In this document: positions 33,527 to 42,181 of the stretch, in pieces
Layout of the letters: each line of letters opens with the position of its first letter
Position numbering within the stretch: the stretch's first letter is position 1
Assembly (NCBI GenBank): GCA_964461715.1
Contig: CAYWVR010000012.1
Span: 1-64,000 of the forward strand
Direction of reading: 5' to 3'
DNA from: CAYWVR01 sp964461715
Lineage (GTDB): Bacteria; Planctomycetota; Phycisphaerae; FEN-1346
Length of the DNA stretch: 64,000 bases
The notes under the pieces: model-generated
What the model saw: the letters and a program-made list of their open reading frames with translations, nothing else
What the model was told of the DNA's origin: nothing
Databases searched by the model: none
Translations under genes and position numbers: made by a program

Positions 33527-33871
33527 ATGTTCCAGTTCGGCGAAATCCTGACGCTGGGGATCGGGATCGTGGTCCTGGCGGTGCTGGGACTGCGATGGCG
33601 GCGTCTGTGGGGCTCGCCAACCCAGCGCCCGTTCATCCTTCCGCTGGCCTTGATGGCCGCCTCGTGGGTGTTTACGGTCGTTGAGGGCATCACCCCCGAG
33701 CATGCCCAGCAGGCGACGCTCATCCTCTACAGCGAGAGCGCCGGCCGGGGCGCCGATCCCCCCTGGACCCAGTTCTGTAACCTTCTGGAGCACCTGACGG
33801 CGACGGCGGCGGCGGTGGCGCTGCTGGTCGCGGTGCTCAAGGCCCGTCTTCCGCGGCAGAGGGCGGCCTGA
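33527..33871 (+). CDS. Small three-helix membrane protein preceding the sensor kinase
   Basis: 114 residues. Hydrophobic segments at about 6-24 (ILTLGIGIVVLAVLGLRWR), 38-55 (FILPLALMAASWVFTVVEG) and 88-106 (LTATAAAVALLVAVLKARL). No family is recognised. Its stop overlaps the ATG of the histidine kinase (TGATG), so it is probably a co-expressed partner, for example the missing membrane part of the sensor. GGGGGTGGG lies upstream of the ATG. Confidence 0.65.
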   Translation: MFQFGEILTLGIGIVVLAVLGLRWRRLWGSPTQRPFILPLALMAASWVFTVVEGITPEHAQQATLILYSESAGRGADPPWTQFCNLLEHLTATAAAVALLVAVLKARLPRQRAA

Positions 33872-35838
33872 TGGACCTGCCCCGGACGATCCTCCGAATC
33901 CTTCAGACGGAACCCCTGATCGCGGTCCTGTCGATCGTGGCCTTCGCCGCCCTCGTGGCCGCGCTGGCGGTGCTGGCGGTCCGCTGGCGGGGGGTGAATC
34001 GGCTGATTCGGGGGCTGGTGGGGGTGTTGGCGCTGCTTCTGGCGGCCACGGCCTTCAGCGACGTCCTGGAGTGGATGGACGTGTATCCGCAGGCCGACCT
34101 GGCGGAGAACTTCCTGGAGCCCCTGATCCCGGCGTTCTGGCTATTCCTGTTCATCGTCCAGCTCGAGCATGAGGACCGCCGACGCGTCCAGGACCTCAAC
34201 GCCCGCCTCGTGGCCGTTCACGACCTGGCGACCCGATTGACGGCCAAGACCGACTCCTCCGCTCTCCTCCAGGAGGCCGTGGACCACGTCGCTGCCCTGT
34301 TCGAGGCCCCGTATGCGGCCCTTTTTCTGATGGACCACTCGGAGGGCAAGCTGCGGGCCCGCGCGACCCACGGCCTGACGGAGGCCGAAACCCGCCAATT
34401 CGCCCTCGAGCCCGGCGAGGGCATCAGCGGGCGGGCCTTCGCCGAGGGCCGCCCCCTGCGGTGCCCGACCCCCGCGACTATCGCCTCGGGCGTCGGGGCG
34501 CAGATCGTCCGCCGCTATCGCATCACGAACGTGGCCGCGGTCCCTTTGACGAGCGACGGGCGCACGATCGGCGTCCTTTCGGCCGTACGCAGCAGTGGGA
34601 CGCCGTTTACGGAGGACGACCTGGCGGTCCTGGCAACGCTGGGGGCCCATGCGTGCGCGGCCCTCAAGAACACCGCACTGTACGAGAAGGTGGCCGAGAG
34701 CGAGGCGAAGCTCCGCACGCTGGTCGAGAACGCCGAGGTGGCCATTGTGGTCGTCGATGAGGACCGCCACATCATCCTGTGGAACCACGGGGCCGAGAAG
34801 CTCTACGGCTGGTCCCGCGAGGAAGTCGCGGGACGCCACATCAGCCTCATCTACCCCGAGGAGAAGCGCGACGACGTGCCCCACGACATCCTGCCCGCCC
34901 TCCGCCACAAGGGCGCCTGGTTCGGCGAATACCCCGCCGTGCGCAAGGACGGCACGCGTTTCACCGCTTGGATGAACCTGAGCCGCGTCTTCGACGCCGC
35001 GGGACGGGCCGTCTGCACCCTGGGGATCGTCATGGACGTAACCGAGCGAGTCCAGCTTCGGGCCATGCTCGTCCAAGCCCAGAAGATGGAGACGGTGGGG
35101 ATGCTGGCGGGGGGCATCGCCCACGACTTCTCGAACCTTCTGACGGGGATTCTGGGCTTTGCGGGGCTTCTGAAGGGGTCCCTGGAGGCCGGCACGGAGG
35201 GGCAAGACGCCGCCCGCCAAATCGAGGAAGCCGCCCAGCGCGGCGTCGACCTGGTGCGCCGGCTCATGGCCTTCAGCCACCGCCACCCCATCAAGCCGCA
35301 GCCCGTGAACCTGAACGACATCGTCGACGAGGTCACCCGGCTGCTCGAGCGGACCTTCACCCGCCACGTCGAGGTCGAGACGGACCTGGACCGCGACCTG
35401 CACCTCGTGCGGGCCGATGCCGCCCAGATACACCAGGTGCTCATGAATCTGACCGTCAACGCCCGCGACGCGATGCCGAAGGGCGGGACACTGACCCTCG
35501 CCACGCGCAACGCCGCTCTGGACACGACCGACGCCCAGGCCCTGGGCCTGGAGCCGGGCCCCTACGTCCGCCTGACGGTCCGCGACACGGGCGAAGGCAT
35601 GGACGAGGAGGTCCAGGCCTGCATCTTCGAGCCGTTCTTCACCACAAAACCCGCCGAAACGGGCACGGGACTGGGACTGGCCACGGTTCTGGCCATCGTC
35701 AGCCGCAACGGCGGCCGCATCAACTGCGAAAGCCGCCCCGGCGAGGGCACGACCTTCACGGTGCTGCTGCCGGCGTTGCCGCTGGAGGGCGTCGCATCCG
35801 AGGGATCGCAGGCTGGGGGCGTAGATCCGCTCTCGTAG
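33871..35838 (+). CDS. Membrane GAF-PAS sensor histidine kinase
   Basis: 655 residues. Two or three N-terminal helices (about 14-100) and a short coil are followed by a GAF domain (about 120-275: DLATRLTAKTDSSALLQEAV ... LAVLATLGAHACAALKN), a PAS domain (about 285-400: VAIVVVDEDRHIILWNHGAE, VMDVTERVQ), a phospho-acceptor helix with His418 in GGIAHDFSNLLTGILGFAGL, and an ATPase domain with N-box MNLTVNARDAMP, DTGEGMD and GTGLGLATVLAIV. No receiver domain and no response regulator gene next to it, so the output is unknown. Stop followed by a hairpin repeat at 35844-35866. Confidence 0.92.
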   Translation: MDLPRTILRILQTEPLIAVLSIVAFAALVAALAVLAVRWRGVNRLIRGLVGVLALLLAATAFSDVLEWMDVYPQADLAENFLEPLIPAFWLFLFIVQLEHEDRRRVQDLNARLVAVHDLATRLTAKTDSSALLQEAVDHVAALFEAPYAALFLMDHSEGKLRARATHGLTEAETRQFALEPGEGISGRAFAEGRPLRCPTPATIASGVGAQIVRRYRITNVAAVPLTSDGRTIGVLSAVRSSGTPFTEDDLAVLATLGAHACAALKNTALYEKVAESEAKLRTLVENAEVAIVVVDEDRHIILWNHGAEKLYGWSREEVAGRHISLIYPEEKRDDVPHDILPALRHKGAWFGEYPAVRKDGTRFTAWMNLSRVFDAAGRAVCTLGIVMDVTERVQLRAMLVQAQKMETVGMLAGGIAHDFSNLLTGILGFAGLLKGSLEAGTEGQDAARQIEEAAQRGVDLVRRLMAFSHRHPIKPQPVNLNDIVDEVTRLLERTFTRHVEVETDLDRDLHLVRADAAQIHQVLMNLTVNARDAMPKGGTLTLATRNAALDTTDAQALGLEPGPYVRLTVRDTGEGMDEEVQACIFEPFFTTKPAETGTGLGLATVLAIVSRNGGRINCESRPGEGTTFTVLLPALPLEGVASEGSQAGGVDPLS

Positions 35839-35843
35839 GCCCC

Positions 35844-35866
35844 CACGGGCAGACAACCTGCCCCTG
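35844..35866. repeat. Palindromic CACGGGCAG-type element (copy 1)
   Basis: Nine-base arms around ACAAC (35844-35852 and 35858-35866) with one mispair, directly after the kinase stop. A similar and perfect version lies at 49096-49120. No U-run follows, so it is a repeat or weak hairpin rather than a standard terminator. Confidence 0.6.
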
Positions 35867-35940
35867 CCACCAACAGGCCCCACGAAACCCTCTGGACTTC
35901 TTCGCCGGCGGCGTCTAAAAAGGGTCTGGAGGCCCCGCCT

Positions 35941-36993
35941 ATGGCGAAGAAGCCGAAATCCGGTCCCCGGCCGATGCGCGTCAGCGAGTTTCAGAAGGCC
36001 CTCAAAGGGGCCGAGCCGCGCTCCGTCTACGTCCTGACGGGGTCCGATCCCTACCTGTTGCGACAGGCCCGCGACGCCATCCGGGCGGCCGTTCTCGGCG
36101 ACGCCGACCCCGCCCTGGCCCTGATGCAGGTGGACGGCCCGCAGAGCGAGACGGCGGGGGTCCTCGACGCCCTGCGGACGCCCCCGTTCCTGGCCCCGAA
36201 GCGGCTGGTCATCGTGCGGGAGGCCGATAAGTTCGTCCAGAGGGCCCGGGGGGCCCTGGAGAAGCACTTCGCGGCCAACGATCCCCCGGGGTGCCTGGTC
36301 CTTGAATCCCTCGGCTGGAACGCCTCCACGAAGCTCGGCAAGCGCGTGGCCGAGATCGGCACGGTGGTGGCCTGCGAGGCGGACCGGCCGGACGCCCTGC
36401 CCGGGTGGTTGGCCGCCCGGGCAAAGGAGGCCGGCAAGCCGATGAGCCGCGAGGCCGCCCGTATGCTCCCGGAGTACCTCGGCACGGACATGGCCTCGCT
36501 GCTCGGGGCGCTCGAACAGCTGGTCCTTTACGTCGGCGACGCGGAGCAGATCACGGAGAAGGACGTGGACGCGGTCGTCGCCCGGGGCCACCACGAGCGG
36601 GTCTGGGCCCTCTGCGATGCGGTGGGCGAGGGAAACCTGCCGCGAGCCCTGGAGCTGCTGGACGCCTTCTTGGCCGAGGGCATGGTCGTGCCGCAGCTCG
36701 TGGGCCTCTTGAGGCGGGAGGTGCGTCAGATGGTCCAGGTGGGGGCCCTGGCGCGGCGAATGAGCGTGGACATGGCCCTGCGAGAGGCCCGCGTCCATCC
36801 GGCGGCGGCGCCGCGGCTTCGGAAGGCCCTGACGAAGCTCTCGCCCGCCCAGCTCGCCGACAAGCTTCAGGCCCTCGTGGATGCCGATCTGGCCGCCAAG
36901 ACCGGCACCGACGACCGTGTGGCCATGGAAACGCTGATTCACCGGCTCTGCGGCCCGGGGGCCTCGCGGGCCCTCGCCCGGACCGGCAACTGA
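35941..36993 (+). CDS. holA: DNA polymerase III delta subunit
   Basis: 350 residues. Typical HolA organisation: YVLTGSDPYLLRQARDAIR at the start (clamp-loader domain I), FLAPKRLVIVREADKFV, GCLVLESLGW, a helical domain with LPEYLGTDMASLLGALEQLV and LYVGDAEQITEKDVDAVVAR, and the C-terminal collar domain with AMETLIHRLC. As in other delta subunits, Walker motifs are absent. It opens the beta clamp for loading onto DNA. GGAGG lies eight bases before the ATG. The gene starts 102 bases after the kinase and is followed 13 bases later by the mtlD-like gene. Confidence 0.93.
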   Translation: MAKKPKSGPRPMRVSEFQKALKGAEPRSVYVLTGSDPYLLRQARDAIRAAVLGDADPALALMQVDGPQSETAGVLDALRTPPFLAPKRLVIVREADKFVQRARGALEKHFAANDPPGCLVLESLGWNASTKLGKRVAEIGTVVACEADRPDALPGWLAARAKEAGKPMSREAARMLPEYLGTDMASLLGALEQLVLYVGDAEQITEKDVDAVVARGHHERVWALCDAVGEGNLPRALELLDAFLAEGMVVPQLVGLLRREVRQMVQVGALARRMSVDMALREARVHPAAAPRLRKALTKLSPAQLADKLQALVDADLAAKTGTDDRVAMETLIHRLCGPGASRALARTGN

Positions 36994-37006
36994 TCGTGGA
37001 GTCCCC

Positions 37007-38200
37007 ATGCCGTCCGACGCGTCGAACCGACCGCTGGCCGTCCAGTTCGGGGCCGGCAACATCGGCCGGGGCTTCATGGGCGAGCTCTTTTCGGCCGGGG
37101 GCTATCACACCCGGTTTGTGGACGTCGACCCCGTCCTCGTCGAGGCCCTCCAGGCGCGCGGGCGGTACGTCGTGCACCACATCACGAACGCGGGCGACGA
37201 GCCCATGCCTGTCGAGCACGTCTCGGCCCTGGATGGCCGCGACACCGAGGCCGTGGCCGAGGCCGTGACCCGGGCCGACCTGGCGTGCACGGCAGTGGGC
37301 GTGCGGGCCCTGCCCCACGTGGCCCCGGTCCTGGCGCGGGGGCTGGCAACGCGGCTGGCGGACGGGGACACCCCGCCTCTCGACGTCATCACCTGCGAGA
37401 ACCTCGTGGGGGCGGGAAAGGCCCTTCGCGACATGGTGGCGGGCCATCTGGCCGAGGCGAACGTCGTCGACCCGGCCCGCCTGGACGCCCGCGTCGGTTT
37501 CGTCGAGGCCGTCGTCAGCCGCATGGTCCCCATCGTTCCCGAGGACGTCCACCGCGAGGACCCCCTCTGGGTGGCCTGCGAACCCTATGCCCGCCTTCCC
37601 GTCGACGGAACCGCCCTTCGCGGCCCCGTGCCGCCCGTCCCGGGCCTGGAGCCCGTGCCCAACATCCTGGCCTGGCAGCGGCGGAAGCTCGCCTGCCACA
37701 ACATGAGCCACGCCGTCTGTGCGTATCTGGGCTACCGGGCGGGGCACGAACTCATCTGGCAGGCCATGGAGGACGCGGCGGTGGTCCGGGACGTGCGGGG
37801 GGCCCTGGCGGAGACGGGACGGGCCCTGGTCAAGCGGTTCGATTTCGACCCCGACGCCCAGCGGGAACACGAGGCAGACCTCCTGGAGCGGTACCGGAAC
37901 CGGGCCCTCGGCGACCAGGTCCACCGCGTCGCCGCCGACCCGCTACGGAAACTGGGCCCGGAAGACCGTCTCGTGGGCTCGGCGCGGCTCTGCCTGGAGG
38001 AGGGCATCGAGCCGGACCACGTGATCCCGGGCATCCGGGCGGCCTTGGCGTACGACCATCCGGCCGACCCGTCGGCCCAGCAGCTCCAGGCCCGGCTCCG
38101 CAAAGAGGGGTTAAAGGCGGTCCTCAGGGATGTCTGCGGCCTGGAGCCCGGCGAACCGCTGTGGGAGCGTCTCCTCCAGCCGACCGGGCGGAAGGAGTAG
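37007..38200 (+). CDS. mtlD: Mannitol-1-phosphate 5-dehydrogenase-like protein
   Basis: 397 residues. The Rossmann start AVQFGAGNIGRGFMGELFSA, DVDPVLVEALQARGRY, ITCENLVGAGKALRDMV, VEAVVSRMVPIVPED and the catalytic RRKLACHNMSHAVCAYLGYRAG (Lys, Asn, His as in polyol-specific long-chain dehydrogenases). Interconverts mannitol 1-phosphate and fructose 6-phosphate with NAD. The HNMSH stretch has Cys and Ser where HNMGH is common, a minor change. No mannitol transporter is seen nearby; it lies between holA and the radical-SAM-like pair. Confidence 0.88.
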   Translation: MPSDASNRPLAVQFGAGNIGRGFMGELFSAGGYHTRFVDVDPVLVEALQARGRYVVHHITNAGDEPMPVEHVSALDGRDTEAVAEAVTRADLACTAVGVRALPHVAPVLARGLATRLADGDTPPLDVITCENLVGAGKALRDMVAGHLAEANVVDPARLDARVGFVEAVVSRMVPIVPEDVHREDPLWVACEPYARLPVDGTALRGPVPPVPGLEPVPNILAWQRRKLACHNMSHAVCAYLGYRAGHELIWQAMEDAAVVRDVRGALAETGRALVKRFDFDPDAQREHEADLLERYRNRALGDQVHRVAADPLRKLGPEDRLVGSARLCLEEGIEPDHVIPGIRAALAYDHPADPSAQQLQARLRKEGLKAVLRDVCGLEPGEPLWERLLQPTGRKE

Positions 38201-38205
38201 CCGCG

Positions 38206-39606
38206 GTGCGTCTCCTTCTCGTCCAGCCGACGGTCTCGCAGGCGGGGCAGCCCGGCGTCTACCGGCACGAGGTCGCGTCGCTGGGCGGGCAGCTCCTGCA
38301 CGAGGGCCACACCGTCCGGCTGCGGGTCGTCCGGCGGCCGGAGGAGGTCGCCTCGGCCCCCGCGGACGCCGACCGTGCCCCCGCCACGGTCCTCGTATAC
38401 GTCGAGCCACCGGCGGTGGATCTGGCGTTTCGCGTGACCGAGGCCCTGCACGCGGCCTGGCCGTCGGCGCTGGTCCTTTTCGGCCCGCACGCGGTCCGGT
38501 GCCCGGACGAGTGCCTCAGCCGGCCCGGCGTGGAGGCGGTGGCGGTGGCCCGGGCGGAGTTCTGCGTGCCCCGATACCTGGCGGCCCCCGAGGCGGGGAC
38601 GGAGCGGCTCCAGGGGCGGGGCCTGTGGGTGAACGCCGACACGGGCGTCATGCGCAATCCCCCGCCGGAGCCGCCCGCGAACCTCGCGGACCTGCCCTGG
38701 CCCGCCCGCGAGCTCTACGGCCGCGAGCCCGTCCTCGACGCCGCCGGGCTGGCCTACGTCCGCGTGGCCGCGGGGGGCGACGTGCCGACCCGGGGCAGCC
38801 GGAACATTCCCGAGCCGCTCGCCCGCGATGCGTGGCCCGTCCTGCACCGGCCCATCGACGCGGTCCTCAGGGAGATGACCTCGCTGGCGGCCAAGCAGCT
38901 CGACCTGGGAGGATTTCGGATCGGGAATCACCGCTGGCCGGCCTCTTTCGAGTGGGTCCAGACGTTCGCCCGCCGCTATCCGCAGGAGGTCCGGCTGCCG
39001 CTCCGGACGACGCTCGATCCGCGGGACCTGGACGCGGAGACCGCCCGGTTCCTGGCCGCCGCGGGGGTCGAGCAGGCGGAGATCGACGTGGGGAGCGGCT
39101 CGACGCTTATCCGGCATGACATCCTGCGGCGGGAGACCACGCCCGAGCAGTTGGAGGGGGCCTTCGCGGCTCTGGCGGAGGCGGGCATCCGGAGCGTGGC
39201 CCGGATCGAGATCGGGGCCCCCTACGAGACGCCTCTGACGCTCGGCGAGACGCTGGAGCTGCTGCGCAGGCTCGATCCGGACCTTGTGGAGGCCCGCCTG
39301 CACTTCCCGGCCCCGGGGACGGCCTCGTGGGAGGCGGCCCGAGAGAACGGGTGGCTGGTCCCGGACCCGGCGGCGGCCCATCTGGCGGGGCGTCCGTCGC
39401 TGGCGCTACCCGCCCTTCCGCCGGACGCCCTCGTCACCGCCTGCCGGGCCCTGCCCTATGCGGTGCACCGGCCGAAGACGGCAACGCTGGTGCGGCTGGC
39501 GCGGAGGATCCCGATGGGCGGCGGGCAGACGGCCTATGAACGGGTCCTGGGGCCGCTTCTCGGGCCGGCCGTCCGCAGGAAGCAGAGGCGGACCCGCGAT
39601 GCCTGA
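38206..39606 (+). CDS. Radical-SAM/B12-binding-like protein without the cluster cysteines
   Basis: 466 residues, GTG start with GAAGGAG eight bases ahead. The N-terminal 130 residues resemble the B12-binding fold (LLVQPTVSQAGQPGVYRHEV ... ALVLFGPHAVRCPDE). The centre and C-terminus look like a radical SAM barrel (DAVLREMTSLAAKQLDLGGF, EQAEIDVGSGSTLIRHDILR, IEIGAPYETPLTLGETLELL, LHFPAPGT). Where the CxxxCxxC cluster motif belongs (after YVRVAAGGDVPTRGSRNIP) there is no cysteine, so it cannot hold the 4Fe-4S cluster. Probably a non-catalytic partner or a binding protein. It overlaps the true radical SAM gene by eight bases. Confidence 0.75.
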   Translation: MRLLLVQPTVSQAGQPGVYRHEVASLGGQLLHEGHTVRLRVVRRPEEVASAPADADRAPATVLVYVEPPAVDLAFRVTEALHAAWPSALVLFGPHAVRCPDECLSRPGVEAVAVARAEFCVPRYLAAPEAGTERLQGRGLWVNADTGVMRNPPPEPPANLADLPWPARELYGREPVLDAAGLAYVRVAAGGDVPTRGSRNIPEPLARDAWPVLHRPIDAVLREMTSLAAKQLDLGGFRIGNHRWPASFEWVQTFARRYPQEVRLPLRTTLDPRDLDAETARFLAAAGVEQAEIDVGSGSTLIRHDILRRETTPEQLEGAFAALAEAGIRSVARIEIGAPYETPLTLGETLELLRRLDPDLVEARLHFPAPGTASWEAARENGWLVPDPAAAHLAGRPSLALPALPPDALVTACRALPYAVHRPKTATLVRLARRIPMGGGQTAYERVLGPLLGPAVRRKQRRTRDA

Positions 39607-40627
39607 CCGGACGAAGGAGGGGCTCTCGACGCTCGCCCGCAAGGCCCGCCTCGTGCGGGCGTACCTTGCGCGGCGACCGGTCTGGTGCGCCTGGCAGGTC
39701 ACCTACCGCTGCAACTTCCGCTGCCGCATCTGCGGCTACTGGCGCGAGCCGCATTCGACCGCGGAGGAGCTCTCGGTTGCCGAGTTCGCCCGCGGGGCCC
39801 GGAACCTGGCCCGCAGCGGCTCGATGCTCGTCAACCTCGCGGGCGGCGAGCCCATGCTGCGCCCGGATCTGCCGGAGATCGTCCGGGCCCTGGCCAGGTG
39901 GCACTTCCCCATGCTGACGACCAACGGCTGGCGGGTGCGGCCGGAGGCGGCCCGGGCCCTCTGGAAGGCCGACCTGGAGGGCGTCAGCGTCTCGATCGAC
40001 TATCCCGACGCGGCCCGCCACGACGCCCAGCGCGGCCGGGAGGGGGCCTGGGACGAGGCCGTCCGGGCCCTCGAGGTCTTTCGCGACACGCGCCGGCGGC
40101 GGGATCAGCGCGTCAACCTCATGTGCGTCCTGACAGCCGAGAACCAGGACTCCGTGGGCGAGGTGGTGGCCCTGGCCGAGCGGCTGGGGGTCCACTTCAT
40201 GGTCCAACCTTACGGGATTCTGAAGACCGGCGACGCCTCGCATCGACCCCGCCCGCCGGTGTCGGAGGCGCTGCTGGCGCTTCGACGGCGGCACGGGGCG
40301 GTCCTCTCGAATCCCTACTTCCTGGAGCGATTCGACGCGTTTCTCGCGGGCGGGGTGCCCGGGTGCCGGGCGGGGCTGGCCACCTTCAACATCGACCAGT
40401 GCGGCCGGGTGGCCAAGTGCGTGGAGGATCGCCGACACCCGGTCGGGTCGGTCGTCGAGACACCCATGCCGGTGCTCGTCGAGCGGCTGCGGGCCCGCCG
40501 GCGCGCCAACACCTGTCGCTTGTGCTGGTACAACTGCCGCGGCGAGGTGGAAGCGCTCTATCGTCCCTCCGGGATCCTGAGCGCCGTTCCGATGCTGTTC
40601 GCCGGCCGTCCGGTGCGGGAGGAATGA
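39599..40627 (+). CDS. Radical SAM enzyme with SPASM-like C-terminal cysteines
   Basis: 342 residues. The cluster motif is CNFRCRIC (Cys38, 42, 45), followed by GGEPMLRPDLPEIV, LTTNGWRV, VSVSIDYPD and VNLMCVLTAENQDSVGEVV. The C-terminal domain has CRAGLATFNIDQCGRVAKC and CRLCWYNC, resembling a SPASM/twitch domain with extra Fe-S ligands. Radical SAM enzymes of this kind modify peptides, lipids or sugars; the substrate is not evident. The start is preceded by GAGGCGG. It is coupled to the cysteine-less relative at 38206 through an 8-base overlap, which suggests a complex of an active and an inactive subunit. Confidence 0.9.
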   Translation: MPDRTKEGLSTLARKARLVRAYLARRPVWCAWQVTYRCNFRCRICGYWREPHSTAEELSVAEFARGARNLARSGSMLVNLAGGEPMLRPDLPEIVRALARWHFPMLTTNGWRVRPEAARALWKADLEGVSVSIDYPDAARHDAQRGREGAWDEAVRALEVFRDTRRRRDQRVNLMCVLTAENQDSVGEVVALAERLGVHFMVQPYGILKTGDASHRPRPPVSEALLALRRRHGAVLSNPYFLERFDAFLAGGVPGCRAGLATFNIDQCGRVAKCVEDRRHPVGSVVETPMPVLVERLRARRRANTCRLCWYNCRGEVEALYRPSGILSAVPMLFAGRPVREE

Positions 40628-40637
40628 GCGGGCGACC

Positions 40638-41036
40638 CTAGAACCCGGCCTGGCCCCACCGCTCGACCTCCGCGACGACCGACTTCCGCATGAACCAGAT
40701 GAGCAGGAAGATCGGGTAGGCCAGCCCGATCACCATGCCGCAGCACATGCCGCCGGCAGCCCCGATGGCGACGTCCTGTTCCACCGCCGGAAGCAGTCCG
40801 ACGACGGCGACCACCACGTTGACGACGGCTATGGCCAGGCCCAGGCCAGCCCACATCAAGTGAAGGGTCCGTCCGGCGGGCCGCCGCCGAAGGGTCTGGA
40901 TGCCCGCGGCCAGAAGAACGAAGGACAGCAGGATGCCGGCCAACCCGGCCGCGGTGTTGTAGGTCTGCCACCACGCCGGGAACCCGGCCTGCTCCATCAT
41001 GCGCTGCTGCTCGGGGTTGAGCATCGGCGCGAGCAT
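40638..41036 (-). CDS. Small three-helix membrane protein
   Basis: 132 residues. Hydrophobic segments around 28-48 (AAGLAGILLSFVLLAAGI), 62-83 (LGLAIAVVNVVVAVVGLLPAV) and 92-115 (AAGGMCCGMVIGLAYPIFLLIW). No family is recognised. It converges on the radical SAM gene with a 10-base gap. A weak TTGCAT-N17-TAGCGT on the minus strand (41071-41043) would place +1 at the ATG, so the transcript could be leaderless (low confidence). Confidence 0.6.
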   Translation of the reverse strand: MLAPMLNPEQQRMMEQAGFPAWWQTYNTAAGLAGILLSFVLLAAGIQTLRRRPAGRTLHLMWAGLGLAIAVVNVVVAVVGLLPAVEQDVAIGAAGGMCCGMVIGLAYPIFLLIWFMRKSVVAEVERWGQAGF

Positions 41037-41152
41037 CGAAATACGCTAACGCTGGCCGCGCGAGGATGCAAGCGAATGTCGATCCCGCCGTTCCGATAGT
41101 TCTCACGCGTCCGCGAAAACCGTCGCCCGGACCGGAGGGGTAACGTTTTTCA

Positions 41153-41181
41153 TTGCCGCGGGCGGCCGCGCGAAGTATCAT
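41153..41181 (+). promoter_or_regulatory. Predicted promoter of pyrB-pyrC
   Basis: TTGCCG (41153-41158) and TATCAT (41176-41181) with a 17-base spacer, giving a start near 41188, 31 bases before the pyrB ATG. No PyrR site or attenuator hairpin is visible between it and the start codon. Confidence 0.5.
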
Positions 41182-41218
41182 CGGCGGCCGGCGTCGGGGC
41201 GAGAGACGGGGGCCGGCC

Positions 41219-42181
41219 ATGCCGAGACTCACCACCGGACACTGGACGCGGAAGCACCTGCTGGGCCTGGAGGGGCTTTCGGCCGAGGAGCTCCGCCTCC
41301 TGCTGAGGCAAGCCGACGAGTTCCACCCCTTCGCCACGGGCACGCGGCCCGCCCCGCCGGTCCTCGCGGGGCGGACGGTCCTGAACCTCTTCTGCGAGGA
41401 ATCCACGCGGACGCGGACCAGCTTCACCCTGGCCGCCGAGCGTCTGGGGGCCCGCGTCGTCCAGTTCCACGCCGATTCCTCCAGCCTCCAGAAACGCGAG
41501 ACCCTCGCCGACACCGCCCGCACGGTCGAGGCGATGGGCCTCGACGCCATCGTCCTCCGGCACCGCGAGCGGCACGCGCCGCACCGGCTGGCGGAGGTCG
41601 TCGAGTGCTCGGTCCTGAACGCCGGTGACGACGCCCACGAACACCCCACCCAGGGCCTCCTGGACATGTTCGCTATCCGCCGGGCCCTCGGACACATCGA
41701 GGACCTGACCGTCGCGTGCGTGGGGGACGTGCGGCACAGCCGGGTGGCGCGGTCGAACTTTTACGGCCTCGCGGCCCTCGGGAACCGCGTCGTCTTCGTC
41801 GGACCCCAGGTCTTCCTCGACGGGGTCGAGCTGGACGTCGAGAAGACCACCGATTTCGACGCCGTCCTGCCGGAGCTGGACGCCATCATGATGCTCCGCG
41901 TCCAGTTCGAGCGGCACGACGCCGTAGCCCTGGACATGGACGCCTACATCGCCGGCTACCAGCTCAATGCCGAGCGGCTGGAGCGGGCCAAGGAGGAGGC
42001 GGTGGTCCTCCATCCCGGGCCCATGAACCGCGGCATCGAGCTGACGAGCGAGGTCGCCGACGGGCCCCGCAGCCTGATCCTCCCGCAGGTGACGTGCGGC
42101 GTGGCGGTGCGGATGGGAGTCCTGACACTGGCCATCGGGGCGAAGGACCGGCTGTCGGGGCAGGACGAGGAGGCGTCCTAG
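41219..42181 (+). CDS. pyrB: Aspartate carbamoyltransferase
   Basis: 320 residues. Joins carbamoyl phosphate and aspartate in pyrimidine synthesis. Motifs: ESTRTRTSF (carbamoyl phosphate), SSSLQKRETLADT (the 80s loop Lys), NAGDDAHEHPTQGLLDMF, DVRHSRVARSN, MMLRVQFERH and LHPGPMNRGIELTSEV. The 80s loop normally reads KGE; here it is KRE, an Arg for Gly change beside the catalytic Lys. ATG at 41219 was preferred to 41153, which would add 22 unmatched residues. Its stop overlaps the GTG of pyrC by one base. Confidence 0.95.
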   Translation: MPRLTTGHWTRKHLLGLEGLSAEELRLLLRQADEFHPFATGTRPAPPVLAGRTVLNLFCEESTRTRTSFTLAAERLGARVVQFHADSSSLQKRETLADTARTVEAMGLDAIVLRHRERHAPHRLAEVVECSVLNAGDDAHEHPTQGLLDMFAIRRALGHIEDLTVACVGDVRHSRVARSNFYGLAALGNRVVFVGPQVFLDGVELDVEKTTDFDAVLPELDAIMMLRVQFERHDAVALDMDAYIAGYQLNAERLERAKEEAVVLHPGPMNRGIELTSEVADGPRSLILPQVTCGVAVRMGVLTLAIGAKDRLSGQDEEAS

